Part shown: positions 34,597 through 45,614 of the stretch, piece by piece
Numbering within the stretch: the stretch's first letter is position 1
How the letters are laid out: each line of letters starts with the position of its first letter
Origin: Taenia hydatigena
Taxonomy: Eukaryota; Platyhelminthes; Cestoda; Cyclophyllidea; Taeniidae
Direction of reading: 5' to 3'
Assembly (NCBI GenBank): GCA_036345935.2
Contig: JADWOT020000004.1
Location: 8,142,734-8,206,733 of the forward strand
DNA length: 64,000 nt
Program-made: the position numbers and the translations under genes
The notes under the pieces: model-generated
Seen by the model: the letters and a program-made list of their open reading frames with translations, nothing else
Databases searched by the model: none
What the model was told of the DNA's origin: nothing

Positions 34597-35850
34597 CACT
34601 CATGAATGGCCTAAACGAGGCAATTTTCTACAATGTGCCTGCATTAAAGGTGGCGAAAGTGCACTAACTCTAAGACGTATGAAATGAAGGGTTTTGTGAA
34701 TGCTTTTTTTGCGTCTTTCGCCACTTTTAAAGGTGGATTAATTGCATTGACTGAATCGAAGAGTTCATTTGATCTTTATTCGTCTTTGTTGCTGGCCTCC
34801 CATCTGATTCGCCGTGAATTAGCGCTGCCGTCCGCCGAGTAATCCCACCAGCAAGCTAAATCGTCTGCAAAGCGCAACTGTGCGCTCAACCCTTCGCAGT
34901 TCATCGCGTTAATATGTGCCTGTACAACGGCATATCTCTCGTGCGATAGGAAGCCGAGGTAGAGCAGAGCACTGACGTTTGGGTTGAAAAGGTGACCTGC
35001 AGTTTTTGGAATGCATGCCTGTTTGAATGCACTATTTGGTCAAGAGGCGGTCAACATACTTGAACTGCATGACCAAACGGATGGCACTAGCTCCGAACGG
35101 ACTCCGAACTCCTATGGCTTTGACCTCCTCTAGCGTTAGGGGTTTAGAGCACTAAAGGGGAAGTAAGAGAGGTAGGCAGCGCCCAAGTGTCTTAAAGAGC
35201 TTGAGAGCTAGAAGTAGCCTCCTCTGTCCCCTTTGCATGTGCTCTCCGCCGACGAGAAGTAAACAAATCATGTCCTCGCACCACCTGACCTCAGCTTTGA
35301 GTAAGCAGTGTTATGATCATCATTTATTTGTTTATTATGCCACACTATGCATGCTGTACACTATGTTAGAAATCTTTAACGCGCTTGCTGCATTCGCAAT
35401 GCTTGTGTTCTTCAAATGTACTGTGATTTCGAGATGCTGTGACACTTTCCTCACGCAAGTGTTATTTAAGGAATGACTGCGTGTCGGGTTTTACGGGTTC
35501 TGTTCGGTGGTAATAGTCGAGACTTCATTTATATGCACATGGACATGCACGAGTGCTTTACGTGAATGGGAATTTTTTTATTTAATATTAAGCTACTACT
35601 CTTGAATCGTTTCGTATCATCAGAAGTCATTTATCGGTCCTCGTTAATTTGCACTTATCCGCCAATCCCACCAACTCTTTTCTATTTTACCTACACATGT
35701 GCTTGCCAAATTATACGCAGGGCGAGAAAAGTCTACCGTGTAGGATTTGTTCTGTTTCATATAATTTCTTTTGCTTCCTTGTTGGAATGCATGGTAATGC
35801 TTGAGGCACTTAAGTTAAATTGAACACATAAATGTGTTAAGGAGTATGCT
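34597..35850. other. No supported gene
   Basis: A hydrophobic frame at 35201-35476 and one at 35566-35823 lack ATG context or splice support. Confidence 0.4.
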
Positions 35851-36085
35851 TGTAGAGGGCTCCTCCTCTTCCTTCTTATCGCCCTTGTTATTAGAAGTCT
35901 GAATACGCTTCGGCATCTTTATTGTGGATGAGAGAGAGGGTACAGCGAGACCTTGCAAGCGAGTTCAGGACGGGGATGAGTCACGTCCCCGGGAGTCACC
36001 ACGCCGCTCCGCTGCCAGGTTCAAATTGTTGCCCCCCCCCCCCCCTCTGGCCTACAAAGCACACTTAAACAGCATTAGTATCACA
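35851..36085 (-). repeat. 3' LTR of the gypsy element
   Basis: 235 bp, direct copy of 39893-40124, with an expanded poly-C (36032-36046 on plus). Only a weak purine tract precedes it on the minus strand. Confidence 0.85.
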
Positions 36086-36141
36086 TAGTCCCTCGTCTTT
36101 TGAGCGCCGTCCCCGGTGCTACTCTCATTGGTTCTCTTTAA

Positions 36142-37190
36142 TTAAGCCATCGGGTGGCTTCTTTCTTCTACGATTACGTGGGTTTTGTCCTCGTAACCGA
36201 CCGGCGGAGCACCTCTGTAAGGTCGGATCTTATTGTGATGGACGGTTATTGGCTGGGTACGGAATTCTGCATTGCGGATGAGGTAGTTCGTGGGAGACAG
36301 GACTTTTACTACGCGGAAGGGGTCTTTACTCCAAGGGTGGTACAATTTGCGATATATTCCAGGCGGAGGAACCGGACGATATATTTGGACGAGATCTTCT
36401 TCGTGGTAGACGGTGAGTCGACTGTGCTTGTCGTAGTATTGCTTTTGTCTGGCATGATATCTTTGCAGGTGTCGGCGGGCAAGATTAAACGCCTTCCTTA
36501 TTCCTTCTTTGAGACGTGGTACGTACTCCGGGGCGTTGTCAGTAGCGACTTCCTTACTCGGTAGGAACACATCGGAGGGAACTCTCATTTCGCGGCCTGT
36601 GAGCATCTTGAACGGAGAGACACCGGTTGATGTATGGACCGTAGCCCTATAGGCGAAAAGAGCGCGGCCGATCGTGCCTCCTTCGTGAAAGCCTTTGGTA
36701 GTCCTATCAGGGTTCGGTTAGTTCCAAGGGAACTGCATAGTTCAACGAAGAGTCGGCTTTCCAAACTAGGGCCTTGGTCGCTATGGACTGATTCAGGCAC
36801 TCCGTGTTGGCAGATCCAACGATTGAAAATGGTTGACGCGACTGTCTCGGCGTCTTTCGACTTTATGAATTCTGCTTTGGCCACTTTCGTGAAGTAGTCA
36901 ACCATAAATAGAATATATCGGCTTCGCCTCTTGGTGAGTGGTAGAGGGTCCATGATGTCAATACCCACTCGTTCGCTCGCAAATCCTGTAGACATAGACT
37001 GCAGGGGTGCAACTGCTGTGGAATGAGGGTTCTTGAACCTGCTGCAAGTAATGCAGGTTCGGCAGAAGTCCTGCACGTCTAGGGAGAGAGAGGGCTACCA
37101 GTATCGCTTCATCGAGGCCTCCACCATCTTTTACTCGCCTACGTGACCCAAGTGTTCGTGCAACTCTTGAAGGGCTGTTTGTATTAGGGA
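36142..37190 (-). pseudogene. pol: Integrase of gypsy element
   Basis: The zinc-binding HHCC region (LHEHLGH ... CRTCITCS) is broken by two stops near 37080-37130. The core has GIDIMDPLPLT and VHSDQGPSLES (two catalytic Asp). Directly after CSSLG the sequence jumps to TNRTLIG, lacking the segment that normally carries the catalytic Glu. The C-terminal part 36142-36606 is open and ends at TAA. No chromodomain seen. Confidence 0.8.
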
Positions 37191-37439
37191 ACCTGGAACA
37201 GCCAACGCTTGGGAAACGTGACGACTTCTTGGTACCACAAGACTTCATCTTCCAGGGAGAGTTTGGACCATTGTTGCTACATCTACCTTGCTACCTTGCT
37301 GGACGATTTCGTCTCTTCCGCAGAGGGCTTAGACGAAGATGTCAGGAAACTGTCCTATACCAGGGACGTGTCGGGATCTGTACTCTGTGTGTCTCTCCAC
37401 TGATGTTCAGTCGGTTCGCTTAAAAATAGGGTTCCCACT

Positions 37440-38187
37440 ACACCGCCATGCCTTTCCACTGAGAGAGGTCTGCGGGATAATGCGTTCGCGTTGCTATGCG
37501 AGTCTCCTTTTCTGTGCTGCACGGTGAAGTCATATTGCTGCAGTCCCTCTTACCAGCGTGCAACCGAAAGGTCGAGCTCCTTCATTGTTTTCAACGAGGT
37601 CAGCGCCTGACGGTCTGTTCTCACTATGACCTGTCTCGCTATCGGGTAGTGCTTGAAGTATCGCACCATTGTGTAGGTGGCGAAAAGTTCACGTTCTGAT
37701 GCACTCTTCTATCTCGTTTTTTTGTCTAGTCTGGCACCAGCGTAGGCGATGACGTGTTCTCTGCCTTCTTTGTCTCGCTGCGAAAGTGTCTGTCTAGTAC
37801 AAAGGGTGGTGCGTCGGTCTCGAAGTTTGGTAAAGCCGGAATCGGAGCGGGCAGAGCATTCGCTTTAGTTACTTGAAGGTTTCATCATGTTCGTTCTCAC
37901 ACCTGAAATTTTTTTCGCCTACTTCTCCCTTAGTTTGTGTAGAAGACTAGCGATCTTGGCGAAGCCTTTGATGAAACGCCTATAGTAGTTTGCCAAACCG
38001 AGGAAGCTGCGGAGTTCTGTCTCACTAGTTGGTGTTGGCCAGGTTCTCACTTGTTTTGTGCGATCTTCAGTGACTGCCATCAGATCTGACGAGACTGTGC
38101 CCCAAGAAGGTGACTGAACGACGAAGAAACTGGCACTCCTTTGGATTCAAGGTCAAATCTGCATCCTGCGGACAGTTCAGGACTAGT
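37440..38187 (-). pseudogene. pol: RT thumb and RNase H remnant of gypsy element
   Basis: Recognisable peptides in shifted frames are [55 protein letters not shown] and RKGDSHSNANALSRRP, matching the Ty3/gypsy RNase H layout. Several stops are present. Confidence 0.75.
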
Positions 38188-39060
38188 TTATGATTGGCGA
38201 TATGTTCGCGGATGTCTACCAAAAACAATAACGTCATCGAGATAAATTATGCGATGTTTCGGAAAAAGCCTGACCAGTTCTGCCTGCTCCCTCAGGCGCT
38301 GGAAAGTGGCTGCGGCGTTACAGAATCCAAACGGCATTGTCTGGAATTCATAAGTCCTGTTAGGCGCTATGAAAGCCGTCTTCTCTCTATCTTTTTTCTC
38401 CACTTCTACTTGCCAGTATCCGGATTTTGAGCGTAGTGTGGAGAACCACTTTGATCCATGCAGAGCATCCAAATAGTCGTTGATATGAGGTGAGGGAAAG
38501 GCGACCGTCTTAGTTACGGCTTTTAACTTCATGTAATCGATGCACAGTCGTAGACTACCGTCACGTTTCATTATCTGTGCGATTGGGGAAGCCCATGGTG
38601 ACTTGGATGGTTTTATAGCTTCATCCTTGATCATCTCTTCCAGCAGACGGTTTACGTCGTCCAGGAGGAGCAACAGCATACGTCTGGGTGGTTGCCAAAT
38701 GGGCCCAGCTTTGCCGGTGTCAATAGTATGTTTGACTATATTTGTTCGTCCGAGTTTCGCTCCTCGCCATGAGAACAGACCCGGATACCTGCTAAGCAAT
38801 GAGCGCAGGTCCTTTCTCTCGCTATCAGTGATCTGTGTCAACTGGGAGCAAAGCTCATCTAAGTTGTTGGTGGGAATGCCCGTAGCCCCGAAAAGACCGC
38901 TACAGATTTCGTCTGCGTCCTTTTTCGGAGAGGATCTGACTGGGCTTGTTTCCTTGTGCTGCTGGGTCACGAATGTTCCTTCTGCGAAATTCAGAATCGC
39001 CTTGGTGTTACGAAGGAAGCCAACGCCGAGTACCGCGTCCCAAACTAACTCGGGGCACAT
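38188..39060 (-). pseudogene. pol: Reverse transcriptase of gypsy element
   Basis: Contains linker and RT motifs in order: PSKSPWASPI, RLCIDYMKLKAVT, HGSKWFSTL, MPFGFCNAAATFQRL and YLDDVIVFG. The YxDD pair is intact, but motif A reads STLRSKSGYW where the family has a catalytic Asp (TLD-KSGYW), so the enzyme should be inactive. A Leu run replaces the usual P-rich segment after PPRR. A frameshift follows at about 38190. Confidence 0.85.
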
Positions 39061-39110
39061 AATAAATTAGACTGTCCAGGTTTCTTATCCAGTGACACTT
39101 TTAGCGACGT

Positions 39111-39340
39111 CTAGCCTTTTACCTTCATCTTTCTTCCTTCTGCTAAGAGAAGTTTTGCAGAGGAGGTACCAGTGTGAAACTTGGTGTGGAGATCTGGGAA
39201 CGCTTGGGGATTCACTAATGCCTTGGCTGCGCCTGAGTCAAGGGGGAAACTGCAGGGGTGTCCCTCTAGCTTGGCAGAGAATTGCATGAATGGGATTGAA
39301 CCATGGGAGGGTAGGCAGAATAAGAAATAGTGCGGCTCAC
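39111..39340 (-). pseudogene. Aspartic protease remnant of gypsy element
   Basis: A frame different from gag and RT contains FPLDSGAAKALVNPQ, with the D-S-G-A retropepsin active-site motif at about 39239-39228, then a LLLAEGRK segment before TAG at 39111-39113. Active-site residues are intact, but the frame is no longer connected to its neighbours. Confidence 0.7.
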
Positions 39341-39958
39341 CTGCTTCTGAGATACGGCGCGTCGGAGTTCAACGTGGATGTGTAGAATTCGGTCGGCAGT
39401 TGGACATTTGGAACGCTTCCTGGTCGCTGCCTCGACCAACTGGCTGAGATCGTTGGTCTTCATGGCCTGGAGCTTTGCTGTGATGGACGGTGGTCGGACT
39501 TCGGCTTTGAATTGAACAGCCACCCAATTTTTCACCTTGTTAGGTAGGCAGTCTCAGAGGTGCCGTTTGGCGAGGATTCGCAGGACCACAGAGTACTCCT
39601 GGTCGTATTCGCCTGGTTTTTGTTCGTGGCAAAAGAAGTCCCTAGCTAGCGACTTCCCTCGCTGGCTGATAACGAGCTGAGCCAGGATCGCACAGCACTG
39701 GTCAGGATCGGAGTCAGGTGTGACCCCGGCATCAATCACTGCTGAGAAAAGCTCTTGCGGAAGAGCGTGCAGGATCAGCGGAATTCTCTGCCGCTGGAGG
39801 TATAAGTGGATGTTAAGCCTCACGGTTTCCATCCGATCCTCAAAACTCTTTCCTTCCTTGAAACATGGAAGGTCCGCTAATGCTGCCATCAGTGTAGAGG
39901 GTTCCTCCTCTTCCTTCTTATCGCCCTTGTTATTAGAAGTCTGAATACGCTTCGACAT
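39266..39958 (-). pseudogene. gag: Gag of gypsy element
   Basis: Starts MSKRIQTSNN at 39958 and keeps one frame to 39266 except for a TGA near 39551 (between RHL and DCLPNKV). A capsid-like helical region is visible (ADLPCFKEGKSFEDR, then the LPQELFSAV region). A lone Cys at KCPT is present, but no complete CCHC knuckle. The first 22 codons lie inside the 5' LTR. Confidence 0.7.
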
Positions 39959-40124
39959 CTTTATTATGGATGAGAGAGAGAGTGAGTACAGTAAGACCTT
40001 GTAAGGGAGTTCAGGACGGGGATGAGTCACGCTCCTGTGAGTCGCCACGACGCTCCGCTACCAGGTTCAAATTGTCGCCCCGCCTCTGGCCTACAAAGCA
40101 CACTTAAAGAACATAAGCATCACA
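39893..40124 (-). repeat. 5' LTR of the gypsy element
   Basis: 232 bp. On the minus strand it begins TGTGATGCTTATG and ends CCCTCTACA. An AATAAA sits directly before the gag ATG at 39958, inside the LTR. I did not find a convincing tRNA primer-binding site directly after it. Confidence 0.85.
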
Positions 40125-42084
40125 ATGTTAGTCTGATAGTGGTGGAAGTGGAGAATGTCCATGTGCTGGCAGTGTGTGAAGGCAACACTACCGCATCTTT
40201 TGACAGGGTAGAAGCATCAAACTCACACTTCCCTTAAAACTTCTTTAAAGGTACTTATGCAATCTTTCACATTTAGCAGTCTCTGCACGGTCATTGGAAA
40301 CTAATCCCACATTTCCGTTGCAAAAAAGAAATATATATTGACTCCGTTCGTCTCCATGTCTAAGCGAGACTGGATGCTGGTGTGTCATGCATGTTATATT
40401 ATCTCTTGACGGCAACCTGTCGACCGTCATCCCGTTAAACAGGGACCGCAGTTTGATTTCGAAAAGGAAGAAGTTGTGTCGGCAGATTGGACGAGAATAT
40501 CCTTTAAGACTTGTATATTTGCCCTTTAGAAGGTACCCCACCAAGGGAAAAAGATTTTAGTGGTATACTGAAAGGAATGATCCTGTGAGATAGAGTTTGT
40601 GGTACGGAAGTCAGTTTATTGAATGCCTTTTTTCGTCACCTGTTTGTGTAGCAACAGTCCATTGCACTCATTATCTTCGTCCAATATGTTGATCTACTGG
40701 CCTTTCAACTGCCTCGCTGACATTGTACTGATACTTCCCTCCACTTGTTGACAGTGGTCTTTGAATAAAGTAAGGCCGCTAATTTAATAGTGTTGCACAA
40801 TAATGTTATGGAATCACCCAACTAGATATAGGCTGGAACGCTTTTCTACAAGCCCAGGCTTGCGTCGGTGCTTGTCAGGACGAAAGTGAAGCGATGCATG
40901 CACCAGATATGAAAGTAAAGATGGGTATTTTCAAGGCCAACGAAAAGCTATTCTAAAGATTTACTACCGTATCCATGCTATGGTAAAACTTTGGGAAAAT
41001 TATTCCACAAATAAATGAATGGTGTTGCATTGTAGTGTGAGCTGAAGACATGCAACTTTAGACTGCGTGCTTCTAGCACTTTAAAAATTCGCTACAAACC
41101 AAATGGATTAGGATTTCTAGGAATGGGTTAATTCTGGCTTTTAATGCTTTGTTGTAGGGAAGATTTGTTCCATATGACAAGGATGGCGATTCCCTTGAGA
41201 ATACCATATTATAAATGCGAAAGTTGAATAATGGTGTGCTTATCGCCTCATTTACAAGTGGTTTGACATAGGTGGAAGGAAGGAGGGAGGAGAGGCTCAT
41301 CCACATGACCTTACTCCCCGAAGACAGCACATTTCTGATAAAACTGTAAATTCATCATGATTTAGTAGTGTTTTGCACAAACAACAATTCACCACCTCTG
41401 TTACTATTATAGCATCTTCTACGCCTCCCCTTTACACTCTACCCTACCACGCAGGCTTACTGACGCGTCAAGATAATTCTACTTTGTGTCCACACAGCTT
41501 TGCAATCGGCGCCATTCTCCCTCAAGGTCATCCTCATTGACTGACTGACTGACTGGCTGATCAATATTTCAACTTGATCCATCAATATGGCAATCAATAC
41601 ACTGCACAAAGTAAGTTACTCGCACTTCTAGAAACGTCGACTTGGTGTGAAGTTATTGACCGATTCCCCACTCGTCCTTGCCACACCGCCAGTAATGCCT
41701 CCGACATTACCATTTTGCAGGAGGCGACCTGCTCGCACCGACTCACTCACCTTATCGCTTGCAACAATTGTGCCGCAATTAAATGCGACGAAGTGAGTTG
41801 GTGGGCGCGTGCTGAATTGTTGGTAAATTGTAGGGTCGACATTTGTTCTGAGGTGTTCTCCGGTCAGATGGCGACCAATTGGATGCAGTCGGTGTGTGAC
41901 GACCACTTCCCAACCACAAATGACTCTGCGAATCTCGACGGCAAGGCAAGGACCTTTGCTCTGTTTTGTTTCGACACCAGTAAGAATGAGAACTGTATTT
42001 TTTTGCCTCTTATAGCTGTTTTGAGGTATTCTTTAGTCGTTCGGTGACCACAGAGGTGCACTCGACGACTGTTGTCCCCTTGTA
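40125..42084. other. No firmly supported gene
   Basis: Frames at 40245-40544 (minus, 99 codons), 41073-41330 (minus) and 41574-42047 (plus, 157 codons) are long for their context but have no splice, start or homology support. Confidence 0.35.
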
Positions 42085-43120
42085 AATGACGAAATGAAAG
42101 CATTTTATAAACGAGCACCGCTTGATAAAAGCGAGGTAGCCTGTGTTGTCGTGGCACCGACGCGTCTCTCCCATAAAATTAGCTTCAGTGTTTTTATTGT
42201 TGGAAAATGGAACTGCTAAGCCGGTCGTTTCCTGCGTTTGTTGGAATGAGCTCTCGAGACAGATTGTGACGAAATGAAAGCAGTTTATGTGTGAGCAACC
42301 TTTGGTAAAAACGCGGTAGTGGCGAGAATTATTCGAGGTAGATTGTGGCGTAAAGTGTGCTTCCATGCATTGAGACCTCGTTACACGCGCCGTAGCTGGT
42401 GTTGTCTCGGTTGCAATCTGACATCTTTTAAATCGGTTTGATGTTTTGTTAAGGTGGAAAATTGCTTAGCCAGTTTCTTTCTGTTTTTGTTCTGCGGAGC
42501 TCTCTTGTCAGATCGTGACGACCTGGACGCACCTTTTGTATGGTCACCTCATGCTAACAGCAGGGTAGGTGCTGTTATCGCGGTAGCAACGCTTCGTCCC
42601 TTTTATGTCCGTTACGAAATCTTAATGTTGAGAAGGAGAACTGCTCAGACTGCTGCCTCCCATTTTTTGTTCCGAGGAGGTCTCGTGTAAGATGGTGATG
42701 AAATGGACGCATTTTATAGATGGGCACTTGCCGGCAATAGGACGATAGTTTGGGTTATCGTGGTACCAACGATAACCTTCTTAAATTTATAATTTACAAA
42801 TGGGGAATTGTTTAGTTGGTAGCCGCCTGTTTTGTTATTAGGAGTTCTTGAGTAAGTTGGTGACGGAATTGATGCATTCGCTACATGGGCAGCCCTTCTC
42901 AATAGCGCAGTTGCAGTGTCATCGTGGCACCAAGGCGGCGCTCCTTCTAGTCCCCTTCGAGTTTTCATTAATAAAGAGGAGAGCTGATGAATTGGTTGCC
43001 TCCTGTTTTTGCTGTGCAAATGACTCGAGGCAGACTGTGACAAAATGGGTGCATTCTCTACATGTGTGCCTCGTGTAAATAGCGCTGTAGCCTGCTATTC
43101 CGCGTCTCCAACACAGCATT
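42085..43120 (+). repeat. Degenerate tandem array, about 165-250 bp units
   Basis: An anchor resembling GTGACGAAATG-AAGCATTTTAT recurs at about 42088, 42268, 42518, 42698, 42862 and 43038, each followed by a GAGCACC-like segment and a CCTGTTTTTGTT-like segment before the next anchor. Units are strongly diverged. Confidence 0.7.
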
Positions 43121-43607
43121 TCTTCGTGAATCGGTGTTGAATGAGTCGATATTGGTTTCAAATCACCAACTGGCGCTTCCTTGTCAACAGTTTGTATCAA
43201 CCATGTGTAATCATTTTGTATGTATTTGCTTTTTAGGCAAGGAAACCTGCAACAGCCTTTGGATCTTCTCAGTAGGAATGAGAATTATTCAACTTGTTGT
43301 GTCCCATCGGTGCTTTGAGTTGATTTATATTCCACGAGAGACCATCTGGGTGTGCTCGATGATTGTTGTGCCCCTTCAAATGCCACCGGACTGCGCGATG
43401 GCTGTGTGTCGCTTTCCCACTTTGAAGAGTTGGTGCCACTGAGGAGGGTTCTCGATTGGGAATCGCACAGCATTTGTTCACTCAGTCCGCCGCAAAATTC
43501 ATAACTTGTGTACTGTGAAAAATCGCCCTGTATGCCGGACTTCTTTGCCTTCCGTCCGCACAGACAGCACGTGTTGAAGACGCGGACGATGTATCTCCTC
43601 AACCTGG
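42930..43607. repeat. Left arm of second inverted repeat
   Basis: Reverse complement of 44990-45572, with roughly 94-95% identity over the best 250 bp (43318-43607) and lower identity over the array units. A frame in both arms contains RVFNTCCLCG and GDFSQYTSYEFC, but changes between arms are mainly replacements. Confidence 0.75.
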
Positions 43608-44510
43608 TGCAAATCCTTCTTCACCCTAAGAGCGGATGCCCCAACTAAAGTAGTTGCATGACCCACCCTGATCCCTCAAATCTAACTGTTCCTATCGTTT
43701 ATCAACGCTATGGGCACCTCAGAAAAACCTCTCACCTTCCCTACTCAAATTTTCTTCATGGCGGTTGAAGGGATACCCTGTCCACGACAATCCAGCTCAA
43801 TTACTCGCACGACCTCAAGTTGCGCCTGGAGTAGGAGAATGGTTGTCTTCGTCAACAGGACCAACTATCGCAGCCATCAGGCCATGCTCACGCCCATGAA
43901 GCACCGAAAGCTTTGTTTGCCTCCAAATCATCACATACCCAGCAGATGGTTAGTCTCGACATCCTCATATTGTGCCTATTTACTTTGTATAACCTAAGAC
44001 ATTGTTCGCCATCCCACATTTATGTTATTTGCAACCCAATGACCCGCTCGATTTGCCAGTCCAAAGGAATGACCACGCAATTTATTTGATAAAGTTAAAT
44101 CCTTAATGAACCTTGCTGCTTTCCTCACACTTTGTGAGAGGGGTTGATTAACTTTACCGTAATTTCAATGTCATTACATCTGGTATTCATTGTAAATCAC
44201 ATGAAAAGGTAAAATTATGATTAACATATTCGATAGGTTGAATTCCTTCCATTAGGTCAACTGCTTCCAGTTTAACTGAGTCAGGTGGCTAGATCAGTAG
44301 GTAAGGAAATCAGTTTGGGAGTCGATAGAAGAAAGAAGGAAAGAAATGCAGAATGCTGCACCGCAGCACTGTACAGAGTCATCTTATGGTGTCCATGTCG
44401 AATCCCCTTTCCTCCTTTCTCACCCCCTCTCATTCCATGCTCTTGGCTTCTCATCCCTTTCCTCCCCCGACAGACCACCTGTTCCTTTTCCACCATGTAT
44501 CTATGCTTGC

Positions 44511-44541
<31 letters not shown>

Positions 44542-44989
44542 GTTGCCCCATTTTGTGTGTGTGTGCCATTTCCTATCTTTGTTTTCGTCCTTTTAGAAGG
44601 TCGCCTCCATCGGTCTCCCACCAATACAGGTAGGAACGTCTGCGTGTGTATATGCCTGACTGTGTGTATTGAAGTGCGAAGACGCATTCATCTAATTCTC
44701 TCCTCTAACTTGTCATTCTAGTCTACCAGGTCGACAGTTCTATCCTGGGTGAAGTAAAATCTCCTTTCGTTGCTCGTTGCATGCCTAGTTGGTTGCCTCA
44801 TTAATTTCAACTACACTTTCCGCCAACACCTTATCGTCCACCCACCCATTCACCCACTCACTCACCCACACACCCGCCAACTCACTTTACTACATCTAAT
44901 CGCTTTTTCCTCCCGTGGCTCCTCTACTTTCTCACTTATTTCATTTTGAAATGGTCGGACCACATGGAATTGGCAGAAGAATTCGTACA
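43608..44989. other. Spacer of second inverted repeat
   Basis: Contains a block (44240-44480) related to 21940-22165 and a TCTG tandem repeat at 44513-44540. No gene supported. Confidence 0.5.
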
Positions 44990-45572
44990 AGGTTGAGGAG
45001 ATACATCATCCGCGTCTTCAACACGTGCTGTCTGTGTGGGCCGAAGGCAAAAAAGCCCGTCATACAGGGCGATTTCTCACAGTACACAAGTTATGAATTT
45101 TGCAGCGGACTGAGTGAACAAATGCTGTGCGATTCCCAATCAAGAACCCTCCTCAGTGGCACCAACTCTTCAAAGTGGGAAAGCGACACACAGCCATCGC
45201 GCAAACCGGTGGCATTTGAAGGGGCACAACAATCATCGAGCACACCCAGATTGTCTCTCACAGAATAAAGGTCAACTCGACAATCTGACCGTGATAAGCC
45301 CATGAGAGACACAAAAGCACGGAGGAGTTCTCATTATCAAAATGTTCTTTAAAAACAGACATCAAAGAAGCGCCGAAGTGGCGATTTCAAACCAATAACG
45401 ATTCAATTACGTACCGATCGAAAAGAAGCGCAGTGTTGAAGACGCGGAAAAGTAGGCTAGAGCGCTACCACCAAGGCGCGCACATCTGGAGAATGCCTCG
45501 ACAAATTCGCACAGCAAAAACAGGAGGCAACCAAGTCGCCACTTCTCCTTCTTACTAATAAAACTCGAAACG
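44990..45572. repeat. Right arm of second inverted repeat
   Basis: Partner of 42930-43607, lacking about 30 bp of an array unit. It abuts the gypsy fragment at 45615. Confidence 0.75.
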
Positions 45573-45614
45573 GATTAAAAGAGATCCACGTGGCTGCCAT
45601 GATGACCATGCCAC

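Larger units (their letters stand above)
35851..40124 (-). mobile_element. Ty3/gypsy LTR retrotransposon, inactive
   Basis: Two direct repeats, 35851-36085 and 39893-40124, begin TGTAGAGGG and end CATCACA or TATCACA, so both have TG...CA termini. Flanks ATGCT (before 35851) and ATGTT (after 40124) fit a 5-bp target duplication with one mismatch. Reading on the minus strand the order is gag, protease, reverse transcriptase, RNase H, integrase, as in Ty3/gypsy. The LTRs differ by about 20 substitutions plus indels, so the insertion is old. Stops and frameshifts occur in every domain. Its orientation is opposite to the fragment at 45615-46925. Confidence 0.9.

Noticed and set aside
36000..36030. 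tRNA B-box-like GGTTCAAAT
   Set aside because: It lies within both LTRs, with no cloverleaf or A box around it.
36142..37190. Chromodomain at the end of the gypsy integrase
   Set aside because: The C-terminal 60 residues show no chromodomain-like aromatic cage pattern.
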